Under the pieces are notes generated by a model. The model was not told the origin of the DNA and searched no databases. It was given only the letters and a program-made list of their open reading frames with translations. Positions 1 to 11,204 of a stretch of 64,000 nt of DNA are shown here, piece by piece. Location: NCBI RefSeq assembly GCF_007655135.1, contig NC_045129.1, positions 29,141,122-29,205,121 on the forward strand. Reading direction: 5' to 3'. Every line of letters begins with the position of its first letter. The stretch's first letter is position 1. This DNA is from Punica granatum. Taxonomy: Eukaryota > Streptophyta > Magnoliopsida > Myrtales > Lythraceae. The translations under genes were made by a program, and so were the position numbers.

Positions 1-371
1 GGTTAATTAAGAAATTGCTCATGCGGCTCAATGCGTCAACCACCCAATTTGTCACCCCCGCCTTGTGCTTCACCGCGAAGGTAAAACGCTATAAATAAGC
101 AATCCATGAGGCATACCGTGGAGACACCTTATCTTGGCAGTGAAGGTGTTTTAATGCTGTGTGGTCAGTATAAAGCACGAACTCCCGATGGAACAAATAA
201 TGCCACCAATGCTTGACTGCTTGTACCACCACATAGAACTCCACATCATAGGTGCTGTAATTTAACTTGGCTCTGGACAGCTTCTCACTAAAATATGCGA
301 CAAGCCTGTGGTTTTGGCTTAAGACTACTCAAATGCCCACTTTAGAAAGTATCACTGTGTAATTCAAAGGG

Positions 372-1485
372 TTAGGCAAAATCAGGCAAGACTAATATTG
401 GGGCAGTCGTAAGACGCATTTTGATAAGCTGAAATGCCTTCTCCGCTTCCTCCGTCCACGCAAACTTTCCACCCTTCATGCAATCTGTTATAAGCGCTAT
501 AATTGTGCTGAAATGAGGGCGACTCGCTCCGCTACTACCACCACCACCTCCAGAACGATTCGCACCACTACTACTCCTTACATTAAAGGAATTCCCGAAA
601 TTGCTATTGCATCGGGACTGCTTCTCAATTTGTAGAGCCCTTTGATGTGCTGCCGAGACACTGAGTGGATCAAACATATTAACGGTGTCTTGAATCTGCA
701 CCCGTAACCATTCAATATACCTCGCCACCAATTGGTCTTCAGTCTCATGTACCTCATTTCGAACTATAAGTTGGAAAAACTCTGTGGTATACTCATCCGC
801 CGTTCGAGTTCCTTGCCATAAGTTTTGCAGTCGCTGGTACATCAATCTCTAAAAATTGTATGGCAAAAAACTGGCTCGCAAGTGTTTTTTCATCTTCTCC
901 CACGTCTCAATTTTTGGCTTGCCCAATCTGCTTCATGGTTAATTTGACCTGCTGTTACCCTGCCGTGGCTCTGTCTCACAATCTAATTGCTACCAAAGGT
1001 ACACGTTTATCTTCGGACACTCCTTTAAATTCCAAGATCTCCTTGACTGTGGCCAGCCAATCAAGAAACTCCTTGGGTTTAAGGCTATCATGAAATTCTA
1101 GAATTTCAGTTCGCATCCCAAACTCCCAACGCCTCCTATCATCCTCAATAGGACGCCTTTTGTCATCCTCGATAGGACCCCTTTGCTGCCTACGTAGAAT
1201 ATTCGCAAAATAATTATCTCCCCCCGAATCCTCGTCAGATTCATCTTGATCAGGGTTAAGGTTAGGGTTAGGGTTAGGGTTAGGGTTCGGGTTCAGGTTC
1301 GGGTTCGGGTTCGGGTTAGGGTTTCTTTGATTCTGGTTCCCCATAAGTGCAGTCATCCTCTTCGTTAGCTGTTCCATCATACGATCCATCCTATGATCCA
1401 CGATTTGGTCCAGCCTCTGTTCTAGGTGTCACAGGTTGTCACGATCAAGAACATCGTCCACGCGATCCCTTCTCCTAGGTGGCAT
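372..1485 (-). pseudogene. gag pseudogene fused by deletion to RT/RNase H sequence
   Basis: Two open pieces (1401-976 and 845-372) plus the interrupted start at 1485 make up one retrotransposon gag. The upstream piece carries the NP repeat and the segment KPKEFLDWLATVKEI typical of plant gypsy gag. The downstream piece carries [15 protein letters not shown], also typical of gag, then a Ser/Gly linker. At about 530-540 the sequence changes without a frame break into the RT-RNase H connection. The two pieces are separated by an in-frame TGA and a frame change. No zinc knuckle or protease is left. Family assignment is clear; the exact deletion point is only good to about 10 bases. Confidence 0.8.
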
Positions 1486-1508
1486 GGTTGTTCAAGATCA
1501 AACCGTAA

Positions 1509-1520
1509 GCTCTGATACCA
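1509..1520 (-). other. Retrotransposon primer-binding site (tRNA-Met type)
   Basis: The 12 bases are the reverse complement of TGGTATCAGAGC, the usual primer-binding site of plant LTR elements primed by initiator tRNA-Met. It lies 5 bases from the LTR end at 1526, which fixes the element's orientation as minus. Confidence 0.85.
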
Positions 1521-1825
1521 ACTAATGCAGCGTACACACGAGCAACTGTCATAGATCCGTTGATTTCGCGGAATACCGGAACTACAACCTTCTATCTCCT
1601 ATTGATTCTTCAAATTCCTAGGAACCGACATCAAACTAAAATCGAATCCAAGAATGGGTGAAAGAGCACGGTAACTCCAAAACTTTATTGATAATAAAAA
1701 AAATTGTCATTAGCCCTAGGGCGTACATCGCTTAAATAGAAAAAAAAATTATAACAAAGGAAATAAAATATTTCCTAAAATAAACTATTTCTAAAAATTG
1801 TAAAAAAAGACCTAAATAATATAAA

Positions 1826-2295
1826 GGGTAAAATGCACTTTGCCCCCCGACCTACGCTGGGAGTTTGGGTTTACACCCCGACCTTCAAATTTTTGCAAAA
1901 TACCTCCTGACCTTACCGGAAAATAAGCAAGATGCCCCCTCAATCAATTTTCGATTAAAATTTCAGCAAAAAAAGGGTAAAATTGTCTCCCTAAAATAAT
2001 AAATTGGAAAAAGAAAAAAGAAAAAAGAAAGCAGCTCAGCAATTGGAATTAGGGCATCATCTCCTCCAACCTCCCGCGCCTTCTCCAACCTAGCGTCGAT
2101 TCCTCCACCTCGCACCTGCACCATCTCCGGCGGCGGCGACCCATCCTTCTCGTCAACGAGCAAAGAAGATTGTAGAGTCGACCGTCTCCACGAACCCATC
2201 CCATGCGACCCATCTCCCAGCGGCGATAGTCTCCTCTCCCCGACGCAGTCTCCTACCAAGCTTCAGTGCAGTAGCCGCGAGCCATCTCCCCGCTA
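1826..2295 (+). repeat. Left terminal inverted repeat of MULE 1
   Basis: About 470 bases that pair with 7015-7496. The outer 250 bases match almost base for base; the GC-rich inner part (2060-2290) has small insertions and deletions relative to the right copy. Confidence 0.9.
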
Positions 2296-2322
2296 GACTT
2301 CACTGCAGACAACGGGTATGTG

Positions 2323-2660
2323 CTGATTATCCTGCGATTTCAGTAGTTCCTCTCTGTGTTGAACCAGTGAAGGCAGCTCTGTAACTGTGTTGAACGTGAT
2401 ATGAATAAAAAAAATGGAGAATTTTGCTCCTTCTAAGGAACTTGGGTTATTGAGAAAGGACCTGCTATTGAGAAAGAACCTGTTATTGATTATCCTGCGG
2501 TTTTGGCAGTTCCTCTCTGTGTTGAACCGGTGGAGATGGCTCTGCAACTGTGTTGAACTTGATTTGAATCATAAAAATGGAGAATTTTGCTCCATCTAAG
2601 GAACTTGCGTGGGTTATTGAGAAAGGACCTGCTATTAAATGAATGGACAACAAGAAGGAA
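2323..2660 (+). repeat. Subterminal tandem duplication in MULE 1 (about 164-bp unit)
   Basis: Two diverged copies start at about 2323 and 2487. Each contains TGATTATCCTGCG, CAGTTCCTCTCTGTGTTGAACC and GGAGAATTTTGCTCC. Related pieces recur in inverted orientation at 6590-6720 near the other end, so they behave as subterminal repeats. Small open frames here are not supported as genes. Confidence 0.7.
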
Positions 2661-3131
2661 TATTTACTGTAGTTCTTCTTCTTGTAGGCACATACCAAGA
2701 CTCAATCGACAGATTGCGATGGTTTGGAAGTTGAGAAATGGAAAACATGAAAAATCAACTCCCCAATATGGTCAGTTTAATCTTCTTGAAGCTTCCCTTT
2801 TTCGTAGAATGGAATAGAAGATGAGAGAGAATATCCATCTCTTATATAAAAAAGAATAACAAAGCTTGTGGTCCTACAAGCTTCCAAAACATAGTAGAAA
2901 AAGTGGTTGCGTTGATTTTTTTTTGCTTATCATGGTCATTGAAAAAGACAATGTGCAGGTTTTTTAAATTTTTTTATTGTCATGGTCATTAAAAAGGACA
3001 ATGTACCTATACTATAATATAGAAAAGGAGAAAGACACTTACTGATCTGTTATTTAGACCATCTTTAATAAATGCATTTTTTTTGGTTGTTGAAATGGGG
3101 ACTCTGACATAATTGTAATGCTTTACAGCTT

Positions 3132-5756
3132 ATGCAACATGACCATGATGTAATGAAATTGTCCGACTTTGCCGATTCAGAGAGGGTTGTTGGGATTTTT
3201 ATTGAACATCAAAAGGTAGATAGTAATATTAGTGAAGGTGCATCGGATTTGAAGGGTTGTCATGCTAGTTTTTCTGAGTCATATGAACCCACTGCTGCTG
3301 AAGAAATTAATCTGGGAATTGATGCTTCTGATTTACATGAAGAGCCCCTTAGAAATATGACTATGGATGAAATTGAGGATGTTGTTTTGGACAATAATGA
3401 TAGTGGGGAGGATGATGAAGCTTCCATTGGAGATGATTCAGAGTACTCTGAAGAGCTAGTTGATAGTGATTGGGAACAGACAGATGACGTTGGCTTTATG
3501 AACAATATAGACTTTGAGGTAGAATGGGTTGGGTTGGATAGTCAATCAGTTGAAAGAGAAATGAAAGGGAAAAATGCCATGAGAGTTTATGAGAAGATCG
3601 ACCAAGAGAATACAAAAGCAACTTACAATGGATACAAAGTGTTTAATCCAAAGCTGGACATGGATGATCCAAAATTTGAAGTAGAGTTGTGCTTCACAGA
3701 TACTGACATACTGAGGGCTGCTATCAGACAACACTCCAGGGTGCATGGAAGGGACATCAAGTTTACTAAGAATGACAGGTTTAAGGTACAAGCTAAGTGC
3801 AAAACCGAGACATGTCCTTGGAAGTTATATGCCTCTAAGCTTCCAAATGACGATACGATGATGATTAAGACTCTACACGGAGTCCATAAATGCTACAGAA
3901 AGCATAAAGTGATTGCTGCAAACTCTACGTGGCTAGCGAACAAGTATCATGACAGGATAAAAACTGATCCTGATTGGAAGGTGAATTCAATGATGGTGGT
4001 GATGAAAAAAGAATGCAGGCTATCATTTAGCAAGTATCAAATTTACAGGGCTAAAAATAAAGTCAGACATATGGGGATCGGTTCAGATGCCCAACAGTAT
4101 GGTCTTCTATGGAGGTATGCAGCAGAGATCAAAAGACAAGATCCCGAGACAACTGTGAGAATCAATACCAAAATTGTAGGGGATAAAATGAAGTTTAAGC
4201 GATTTTACGTGTGTTGGGCAGCTCTAAGAAAAGGTTTTCTCGATGGCTGCAGACCTGTGATTTTTCTTGATGGCTGCCACTTGAAAACATATCTTGGAGG
4301 CATACTTCTATGTGCTGTGGGAATTGATGCTAACAATGGCATATACCCCTTTGCATATGCAGTGGTTGAAAAGGAAAAGAAGAACTCTTGGCTCTGGTTT
4401 TTACAGCTCTTGATACGAGATCTCGGCATAGAGGAAAGTGGTTTGTGGACTGTAATGTCTGATAAGCAGAAGGGACTAATTGATGCAGTTGAAACTTTGA
4501 TGCCCAACTCTGAACATAGATTCTGTGTGATGCATTTGTATAGCAACTTTAAGCAGGCACACAAGGGGTTAGCATTGAAAAATATACTTTGGAAAGCAGC
4601 CAGGGCTTCTAGGATTTCTGATTTTGAAGCAGTAATGAGGGAGCTAAGAGACAGAGACAAAGCTGCCTTCTCGTGGCTTGCTAAAAGACCAGCTGCAAAT
4701 TGGTCTAGATCATACTTTTCCACTCAATCAAAATGTGATGTATTGTTAAATAACATGTGCGAGTGTTTTAATGCAATGATTCTTGGTGCAAGAGGTCTAC
4801 CAATACTTGACATGTTGGAGACTGTGAGACTAATATTAATGAAGAGAATTCATGTTAGGAGGGACCAAATGAAGAAGTATTCAGGGGAGATTTGTCCTGC
4901 TATTCAGAAATTTTTGGAGAATCTCAAGGAGAAATCAAATGACTTCATTGTTCATTGGAATGGAGATGCCGAGTTTGAAGCTGAGGATTCTTATGGTGAT
5001 AGGCTGAATGTCAATTTGAAGATGCGAACATGTTCTTGTAGAAGATGGCAGCTTAATGGTATTCCTTGTGCACATGCAATTGCAGCCATTTTTTACATGG
5101 GAGAAGAGCCTGAAGCATATGTTGATGAGTGCTATCACAAAGAAACCTACTTGAGGATCTACAGTCATCTTATGACTACTCTTGATGGATCCGATAGTTG
5201 GCCAAACTCTGAGATGCCACCTTTGCTCCCTCCAGAACATGAGAAGTTACCTGGTAGGCCCAAGAAGAATAATAGAAGAAAGCAACCTGATGAAATTGAC
5301 TTGGGAGGCAAGAAGGTAGTAGATACAGCTAAGGGTAAGTCCATTGCGAATATTGGGAAGATAGGGAGGAAGGGGATTGTCATGACCTGCAGTGTTTGTA
5401 AGCAGAAGAAGCACAATTTGAGGACTTGTCCCTCGCTGAAGCACAGTAAGACAGATGAACCAAGCTTGGACATCCCTGCATCATGTCGTGACCATACGGA
5501 GAAGAAGAAAAAAAAGGTTGGTTTAACTTTTAATTTTGCTTGCCTAAATTTAGTGTATCTTTTGCCTATAAATATTTTTTTAATTTTTCAGGGAACACAA
5601 CAGTCTGTTACCGAACCTGTAAGTGAGAGAACAGTGGAATTAACAACCATTGCAGTTAATGAATCGGAGCCAACATCACATGCAAGGAAGAAATTGAAGG
5701 TCCGAAGAAATTGGATGGCTTCACAGTCTTCAGTAGCAAGCTGTTACCCAAAGTGA
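3132..5756 (+). CDS. MuDR-type MULE transposase
   Basis: Transposase that would cut and rejoin the flanking MULE ends in the nucleus. The N-terminal 150 residues are acidic. A Mutator DNA-binding region follows (about residues 167-310), with CKTETCPWKLYAS and a later HKCYR. The MULE catalytic core spans about 370-500, with Asp380 in FLDGCHLK and Asp444 in SDKQKGL as the first two DDE acids. A SWIM zinc finger has Cys634, Cys636, Cys646 and His648; a C-terminal knuckle has Cys753, Cys756, His761 and Cys766. Two splicing signs matter. A likely acceptor (TTTACAG) ends at about 3128, just before the first ATG, so an upstream exon may exist. Bases 5517-5591 look like a 75-base in-frame intron (GTTGGT to TTTTTCAG) that the open frame simply reads through. 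No stop or frameshift is seen. Family assignment is firm; activity is inferred. Confidence 0.93.
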   Translation: MQHDHDVMKLSDFADSERVVGIFIEHQKVDSNISEGASDLKGCHASFSESYEPTAAEEINLGIDASDLHEEPLRNMTMDEIEDVVLDNNDSGEDDEASIGDDSEYSEELVDSDWEQTDDVGFMNNIDFEVEWVGLDSQSVEREMKGKNAMRVYEKIDQENTKATYNGYKVFNPKLDMDDPKFEVELCFTDTDILRAAIRQHSRVHGRDIKFTKNDRFKVQAKCKTETCPWKLYASKLPNDDTMMIKTLHGVHKCYRKHKVIAANSTWLANKYHDRIKTDPDWKVNSMMVVMKKECRLSFSKYQIYRAKNKVRHMGIGSDAQQYGLLWRYAAEIKRQDPETTVRINTKIVGDKMKFKRFYVCWAALRKGFLDGCRPVIFLDGCHLKTYLGGILLCAVGIDANNGIYPFAYAVVEKEKKNSWLWFLQLLIRDLGIEESGLWTVMSDKQKGLIDAVETLMPNSEHRFCVMHLYSNFKQAHKGLALKNILWKAARASRISDFEAVMRELRDRDKAAFSWLAKRPAANWSRSYFSTQSKCDVLLNNMCECFNAMILGARGLPILDMLETVRLILMKRIHVRRDQMKKYSGEICPAIQKFLENLKEKSNDFIVHWNGDAEFEAEDSYGDRLNVNLKMRTCSCRRWQLNGIPCAHAIAAIFYMGEEPEAYVDECYHKETYLRIYSHLMTTLDGSDSWPNSEMPPLLPPEHEKLPGRPKKNNRRKQPDEIDLGGKKVVDTAKGKSIANIGKIGRKGIVMTCSVCKQKKHNLRTCPSLKHSKTDEPSLDIPASCRDHTEKKKKKVGLTFNFACLNLVYLLPINIFLIFQGTQQSVTEPVSERTVELTTIAVNESEPTSHARKKLKVRRNWMASQSSVASCYPK
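5517..5591 (+). other. Probable in-frame 75-nt intron in the MULE transposase
   Basis: The interval begins GTTGGT after a lysine-rich AAG stretch and ends TTTTTCAG. Its translation is hydrophobic and AT-rich, unlike the basic flanks. As 75 is a multiple of three, both spliced and retained forms stay open. Confidence 0.6.
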
Positions 5757-5759
5757 ATT

Positions 5760-5945
5760 TGGAGAACAAAGTGATTTTTCTTTTTGGTTGAATGGATGAA
5801 TGACCTCATTTTGTTGATGTGAAGAATGAATGATGTAAATGGTGGATGATTTGGAGAACAAAGTGATTTTTCTTTTTTTTGGTTGAATGGATGAATGACC
5901 TCATTTTGTTGATGTGAAGAATGAATGATGTAAATGGTGGATGAT
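5760..5945 (+). repeat. Tandem duplication after the transposase stop codon
   Basis: Two copies of about 92-95 bases (5760-5851 and 5852-5945), starting GGAGAACAAAGTGATTTTTC and ending GGTGGATGATT, differ mainly in a T-run. They form the likely 3' UTR of the transposase. Confidence 0.85.
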
Positions 5946-6537
5946 TGATGTAAATATTGATCTATCTAGCGAATCTGAAATCATTTTGAGTGGTGAGTAT
6001 TCTGACTTATTTTCTTGATTTTGACTTAAAACCTGCTAATTCTAATTCTTTTGCCAAACAAAATGTTGATAGAATCTGAAGTTCAGATAATCTCATTAGG
6101 CAATACTGTTTAATCTCAACGAGTTCAGCATGTTTCTTTCATATAATTTGCACTCAGTGTCATAACTCATAAATGATGAAAATCTCGTAGCTGATACAAT
6201 TTCATCAACTCCATGGTTGCTCATTAAGAACTCAAAATTCGGGGTTCCTCCTTATACATAACCTATTGCTTAAGCAAGACAAAATAGTACAGCAGTTGAG
6301 CTCATAGGCAACCAAGGCGACTAATCTTAACTAATCATTCATAATCTAATAATTCACAGAATGAGTGCAGTAATAAACCCAGAAACACCAGTGACAATGG
6401 TAGGGTCACTCATCCCCAACTCAAGATGCAGTTGCTGCAGGATAGGCATCATCTCCAACCTGGCAAAATTCATCAATATGGAGCCCCAGTTTTTGCGCTT
6501 CAGGCAAAGTACTCATTGCAAGTAGATTATAGCCTCC

Positions 6538-6700
6538 AACTCCTGCTCATTCCATTCATTTACTTGCAGGTCCCTTCGCAATAACTCATGTGAGTTTCTC
6601 AGAAGGAGCAAATTTAACTCCTGCTCATTCCATTCATTTACTTGCGGGTCCCTTCGCAATAACTCATGTGAGTTCCTCAGAAGGAGCAAATTTCTCCATT
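6538..6700 (+). repeat. Right subterminal duplication of MULE 1 (78-bp unit)
   Basis: AACTCCTGCTCATTCC recurs at 6538 and 6616 with near-identical flanks, ending in CAGAAGGAGCAAATTT, which is the inverse of the left subterminal motif. The rest of 5946-7014 holds no recognisable gene. Confidence 0.75.
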
Positions 6701-7014
6701 TTTTTGATCCAAGTCATGTTCTTCAGTTCGGTAAATTTTTCTTCTGCAGATAAAGTGTAAATTTTCAGCCCCAAATAAACAACTGAGACTGAACGGAATA
6801 ACTTGCAGAGCTACCTTCACAGTTAGTTTAACGTAGAAAGAAACTACCAAAATCGCAGGATCAACACCTACCCATCAAGCAAGATAATTGTAACAGCAAT
6901 TTGACATTGAATTGCATAACGATTACATCAAATTGCAGATTGAAGGGGAGGGGGTGCAGGGGGAATAGGATAAATTCAGCAAAGAAATGGGCCAATTAAG
7001 GTAGACACCCACCG

Positions 7015-7496
7015 AAGTTTGGCCGTGCAGGGAGATGGGTCGTCGTGGCTGCTAGGGGAGCTCGCGGGGAGATGGGTCGCACGGGATGGGTTCGTGGAGA
7101 CAGTCGACTCTGCAGTCTTCCTTTTCTCGTCGACGAGAAGGATGGCTCGCTACCGCCGAAGATGGTGCAGGCGCGGGTTGGAGGAATGGACGCTGGGTTA
7201 GAGAAAGCGTGGGTTGGAGGAATCGACGCTGGGTTGGAGAAGGCGCGGGGGGTTGGAGGAGATGATGCCCTAATTCCAATCGCTGAGCTGCTTTCTTTTT
7301 TCTTTTTTCTTTTTCCAATTTATTATTTTAGGGAGACAATTTTACCCTTTTTTTGCCGGAATTTTAATCGAAAATTGATTGAGGGGGCATCTTGCTTATT
7401 TTCCGGTAAGGTCAGGAGGTATTCTGTAAAAATTTGAAGGTCGGGGTGTAAACCCAAACTCTCATCGTAGGTCGGGGGGCAAAGTGCATTTTTCTC
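7015..7496 (-). repeat. Right terminal inverted repeat of MULE 1
   Basis: Reverse complement of the left terminal repeat, ending at the TSD copy 7497-7505. Open frames in it are products of the GC-rich repeat, not genes. Confidence 0.9.
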
Positions 7497-7659
7497 TAAT
7501 ATAAAATTGCCTGTTTGAGGCCATAAACGATGAAATTCAGCCTAAATCTCGTCTTTTCACAGCCAAAAGCTGTGAGTTGTGCTTTGGAGGCCATTTCCCT
7601 AGACTTGTCAGAGCATATTTTTCTCGAGGTACCGATTTGCCACTTCTTCTGCCGCATCA

Positions 7660-9474
7660 TTGGTCCTCTACTGAAAAAAATAGATTATGACGGGTCTGTC
7701 TAAAGGGAAACGGCCTCCGGAGCACGGCTCAGAGCATTTGGCTGTGAAAAGACGAGATTTAGACCGAATTCCATCGTTTAGGGCCTCAAACATGCAATTT
7801 TATGTTATTTGGGCGTTTTTACAATTTTTAGGAATAGTTTATTTTATAGAATATTTTATTTCTTTTGTTATAATTTCATTTTTTTTATATATATATTTAA
7901 GCAATGTAAACTCTAGGACTAAAGATAGTTTTTTTTCTAATGATGCGACATAAAAAGTGGCAAATTGGTACATCGAGAAAAATAGGTTATGATGGATTTG
8001 TCTAAAGGGAAATAGCATCCGGAGCACAACTCACGGCCTTTGACTGTGAAAAGACAAGATTTAAGCCGAATTCTATCGTTTATGGCCTCAAACAGGTAAT
8101 TTTATGTTATTTGGACACTTTTGCAATTTTTAAGAATAGTTTATTTTAAATAATATTTTATTTCCTTCGTTATAATTTCGTTTTTTTTCTCTATTTAAAC
8201 GATGTAAGCTCTATGGCTAAAGACAATGTTTTTTGCATTATCAATAAAGTTTTAGAGCTACTGTGCTCTTTCGAAAAAAAACTATTTTTAGCCCTAGGGC
8301 TTATATCGTTTAAATAGAAAAAAATGAAATTATAACGAAAGAAATAAAATATTCTCTTAAATAAACTATTCCTAAAAATTACAAAAACGTTCAAATAACA
8401 TAAAATTGCATGTTTGAGTCCCTAAACGATGAAATTCGGCCTACATCTCATCTTTTCACAGTCAAAGGCTGTGGGTTGTGTCGCAGAGGCCGTTTCCCTT
8501 GAGACAGACTTGTCAGAACCTATTTTTCTTAAAGTACCGATTTTCTACTTCTTCTACCGCATCATTGGTCCTCTACTGAAAAAAATAGGTTATGAAAGGT
8601 CTGTCTAAAGGGAAACAGCCTCCGGAGCACGGCTCAGAGCATTTGGCGGTGAAAAGACGAGATTTAAACCGAATTTCATCATTTAGGGCCTCAAACATGC
8701 AATTTTATGTTATTTGAGCGTTTTTACAATTTTTAGGAATAGTTTATTTTATAGAATATTTTATTTCCTTTATTATAATTTTTATATATATATATATTTA
8801 TGCAATGTAAACCCTAGGACTAAAGATAGTTTTTTTTCTAATGATGCGGCATAAGAAGTGGCAAATCGGTACATCGAGAAAAATAAGTTCCGATGGATCT
8901 GTCTCAAGGGAAACGGCATCCGGAGCACAACTCACGACCTTCGACTGTGAAAAGACAAGATTTAAGCCGAATTCTATCGTTTATGGTCTCAAACAGGCAA
9001 TTTTATGTTATTTGGACGTTTTTGCAATTTTTAAGAATAGTTTATTTTAAATAATATTTTATTTCATTCGTTATAATTTCGTTTTTTTCCCTATTTAAAC
9101 GATGTAAGCCCTATGGCTAAAGACAGTATTTTTTGCATTATCAATAAAGTTTTGGAGCTACTGTGCTCTTTCAAAAAAAAATATTTTTAACTCTAGGGCT
9201 TACATCGTTTAAATAGAAAAAAAATGAAATTATAACGAAAGAAATAAAATATTCTCTTAAATAAACTATTCCTAAAAATTATAAAAATGTCTAAATAACA
9301 TAAAATTGCCCGTTTGAGGCCCTAAACGATGAAATTCGACCTAAATCTCGTCTTTTCATAGTCAAAGGTTGTGGGTTGTGCCCCAGAGACCGTTTTCCTT
9401 GAGACAGACCTGTCAGAACTTATTTTTCTCAAGGTACCAATTTACCACTTCTTCTGCCGCATCACTTAGTAACC
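7660..9474. repeat. Array of gypsy LTR fragments in alternating orientation
   Basis: Seven LTR-derived blocks follow each other: minus (7506-7659), plus (about 7675-7940), plus (7941-8274), minus (8276-8577), plus (8578-8841), plus (8842-9171), minus (9173-9474). Each contains a form of AACGATGAAATTCGG or its complement. The block order minus-plus-plus repeats, so a unit of about 900 bases was tandemly duplicated. The first unit holds the MULE; the third is truncated at 9474. No coding capacity is seen. Confidence 0.8.
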
Positions 9475-11171
9475 TCGCGAGTGGGTCTTATATCTTCTCG
9501 AGCCTCTTCCTTTCTTCTCTTACTCATTATGACATGCAGGAAATACAAGAAAGAAAGACGAGGAGATGGAACGAGAACCAGAGTACAAACAATTCAATAA
9601 AGTCAAGAAGTCATGACATATTTATCAATCTCATCACACAACCACCACTAGCCGCAAGAAAGGGTGGCTTAAGGGTTTATGAATACTAAGAGGGCCTTAT
9701 TACCCCATATGGAAGACCAAAATGAGTCAACGCCTCCAAACTACATCTGACCAGAGATCAAAAGTATCATAAATCGACCTAAAACAAGATCGGAACAACA
9801 TAAAGGGCAAGGAAGAGTGGCCCTAAGGCGTCTAGACATGAGAAAGACTTGTTCCATTAAGTAATGGTAACCAAAACAAACATCCAAGGTCCTTATTCAT
9901 CAATGACCAGCATGCGAAGACACTCTTTAGACGTACATAGTATCATAGTTCATGCTCCAAAGTCGAGAAATTCAAGACAAACGATAACCAACCAAACAAG
10001 CGCCATAATTTGACCTGAAGTCACTCGAATGGCTGTCCCATTTCTGAGCCATTCTCCCATGTTATTCATTCGTAAAAATCAAGCAATCGCGATTCTCCAA
10101 TTATCATGCAATTCCGCCCACTATATAAGCATATTCCCGTCAAACCAAACACACTCAAATCGATTAAAACACCATCAACCAACTCAGCTACGTGCCTCAA
10201 ACATAATCTTGAGTCATCAAAATCACGTGAAACCATCCGAAATTGTACGAGGAAAGCATCATTCGACTCGGCCCATACAACAAACATGACGTTAATCAGT
10301 AAAATCAAGCGCAACATGAGCGAATCCAACAAAGAATCCTCATACAAGTCAAGTTAACCCAAGCATGAACAACTAAGTTAGGGAGGAGGAAGTTCATCTA
10401 GCCCTCACTTAGTTTTGCCCTGAGCTGAAAACGATACTGCTCAGGGTGACGGAGTGCTCGATCGGGAAGCAGACCCACTAGGAGGCAGAGGAGCTAGTGG
10501 CAGTGGTTCGGAGGTGTATGGCCCGATTTCATCGAGAGTGCTAAGCAGATGAGCTGAGGCTTAGGTCAGTTGTTGTGACGAGGTCTCGGGGTTGAGGGCG
10601 ATAAGGAACGAACTGCTGGATTTGAGTAGGAGGTCGAGTGGCTGACGCGCCGAGGAGAGAGGTGAAGCTTGACGGAAACAGGGAGGTCGAGGAAGAGCCG
10701 AGCCTTGTCTGCTGGTCCTAACCTTGGTGGGTAGTCACCGGAGCTTCGATGGGTTGCAAAAGATAGCCAACGACAGAGCAGAGCCGATACAGCCGGAAAG
10801 AGAGTGAAAAAAAAAAGATTGTCTTAATCCGACCAGTTTTAAACTTATTGGCAAAGAAATGAAAAAAGAAAAAAAAAAAAAAAAAAAAGAAGGAACACTT
10901 GGCCATTTTCCAAAAGAGATATAAAATCAGTTTGGAATTTATTCTAGTAAAATCAAAATGACCAATCAAGGGCTAATTTATTGGAATGTTTTATTAAATA
11001 AGAATAAATTTCTTAGAAATAAAATTATGAATCACTCCAAATTTATTTCCCTCACTCTCTGAGTTTTTCTTGGATGAGAGATTGAATACACAAAAGATAA
11101 TCTAAATAATTAAAGGAAGCACGGTAAAGGGAAAATATAATTGTGTGAAATATCCATATATATGCACATAT

Positions 11172-11204
<33 letters not shown>

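Larger units (their letters stand above)
1..1525 (-). mobile_element. Decayed Ty3/gypsy retrotransposon, internal part (gag and RNase H)
   Basis: Read on the minus strand, a primer-binding site complementary to initiator tRNA-Met lies at 1509-1520, followed by a gag-like frame from about 1485 to 540 and then by RT-connection/RNase H sequence from about 530 to the window edge. Gag starts with a basic MPPRRR segment, has an Asn-Pro repeat (about 1256-1325) and a retrotransposon gag core ending in a Gly/Ser-rich tail. The frame then runs directly into the segment just before RNase H ([15 protein letters not shown]), so the zinc knuckle, protease and most of reverse transcriptase are missing: an internal deletion of well over 1 kb. 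Stop codons interrupt gag (near 985 and about 1425) and RNase H (near 90 and 320). The element continues beyond the left edge. It is a non-autonomous relic. Confidence 0.85.
1826..7496 (+). mobile_element. Complete Mutator-like element (MULE) with long TIRs and 9-bp TSD
   Basis: A 5,671-base element flanked on both sides by the perfect 9-base duplication TAATATAAA (1817-1825 and 7497-7505). Its terminal inverted repeats are about 470 bases (1826 to about 2295, and about 7015-7496). They begin GGGTAAAATGCACTTTGCC and GAGAAAAATGCACTTTGCC and stay closely matched throughout. Inside are an open MuDR-type transposase (3132-5756), a 164-base tandem duplication near the left end, a 78-base duplication near the right end and a 92-base duplication just after the transposase stop. 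TIR length, TSD length and transposase family all agree on the Mutator superfamily. The open frame and well-preserved ends suggest recent activity. Confidence 0.95.
1526..7659 (-). mobile_element. 5' LTR of the gypsy element, split by a MULE insertion
   Basis: The LTR is in two blocks, 1526-1825 and 7506-7659, about 454 bases when the MULE and one target copy are discounted. In minus orientation it begins TGATGCGG and ends in CA next to the primer-binding site. Further LTR copies at 7941-9474 confirm that the two blocks are one unit: the sequence on both sides of the MULE is continuous in the copy at 8276-8577. Confidence 0.8.

Noticed and set aside
1256..1325. Telomere-like GGTTAGGG repeats
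   Set aside because: The unit is six bases (TTAGGG), not the plant TTTAGGG, and it encodes the Asn-Pro repeat of the gag frame on the other strand. It is a coding repeat, not an interstitial telomere.
7045..7437. 130-codon frame in the right MULE terminal repeat
   Set aside because: It lies within the inverted repeat and has counterparts in the left repeat; a by-product of GC-rich sequence.
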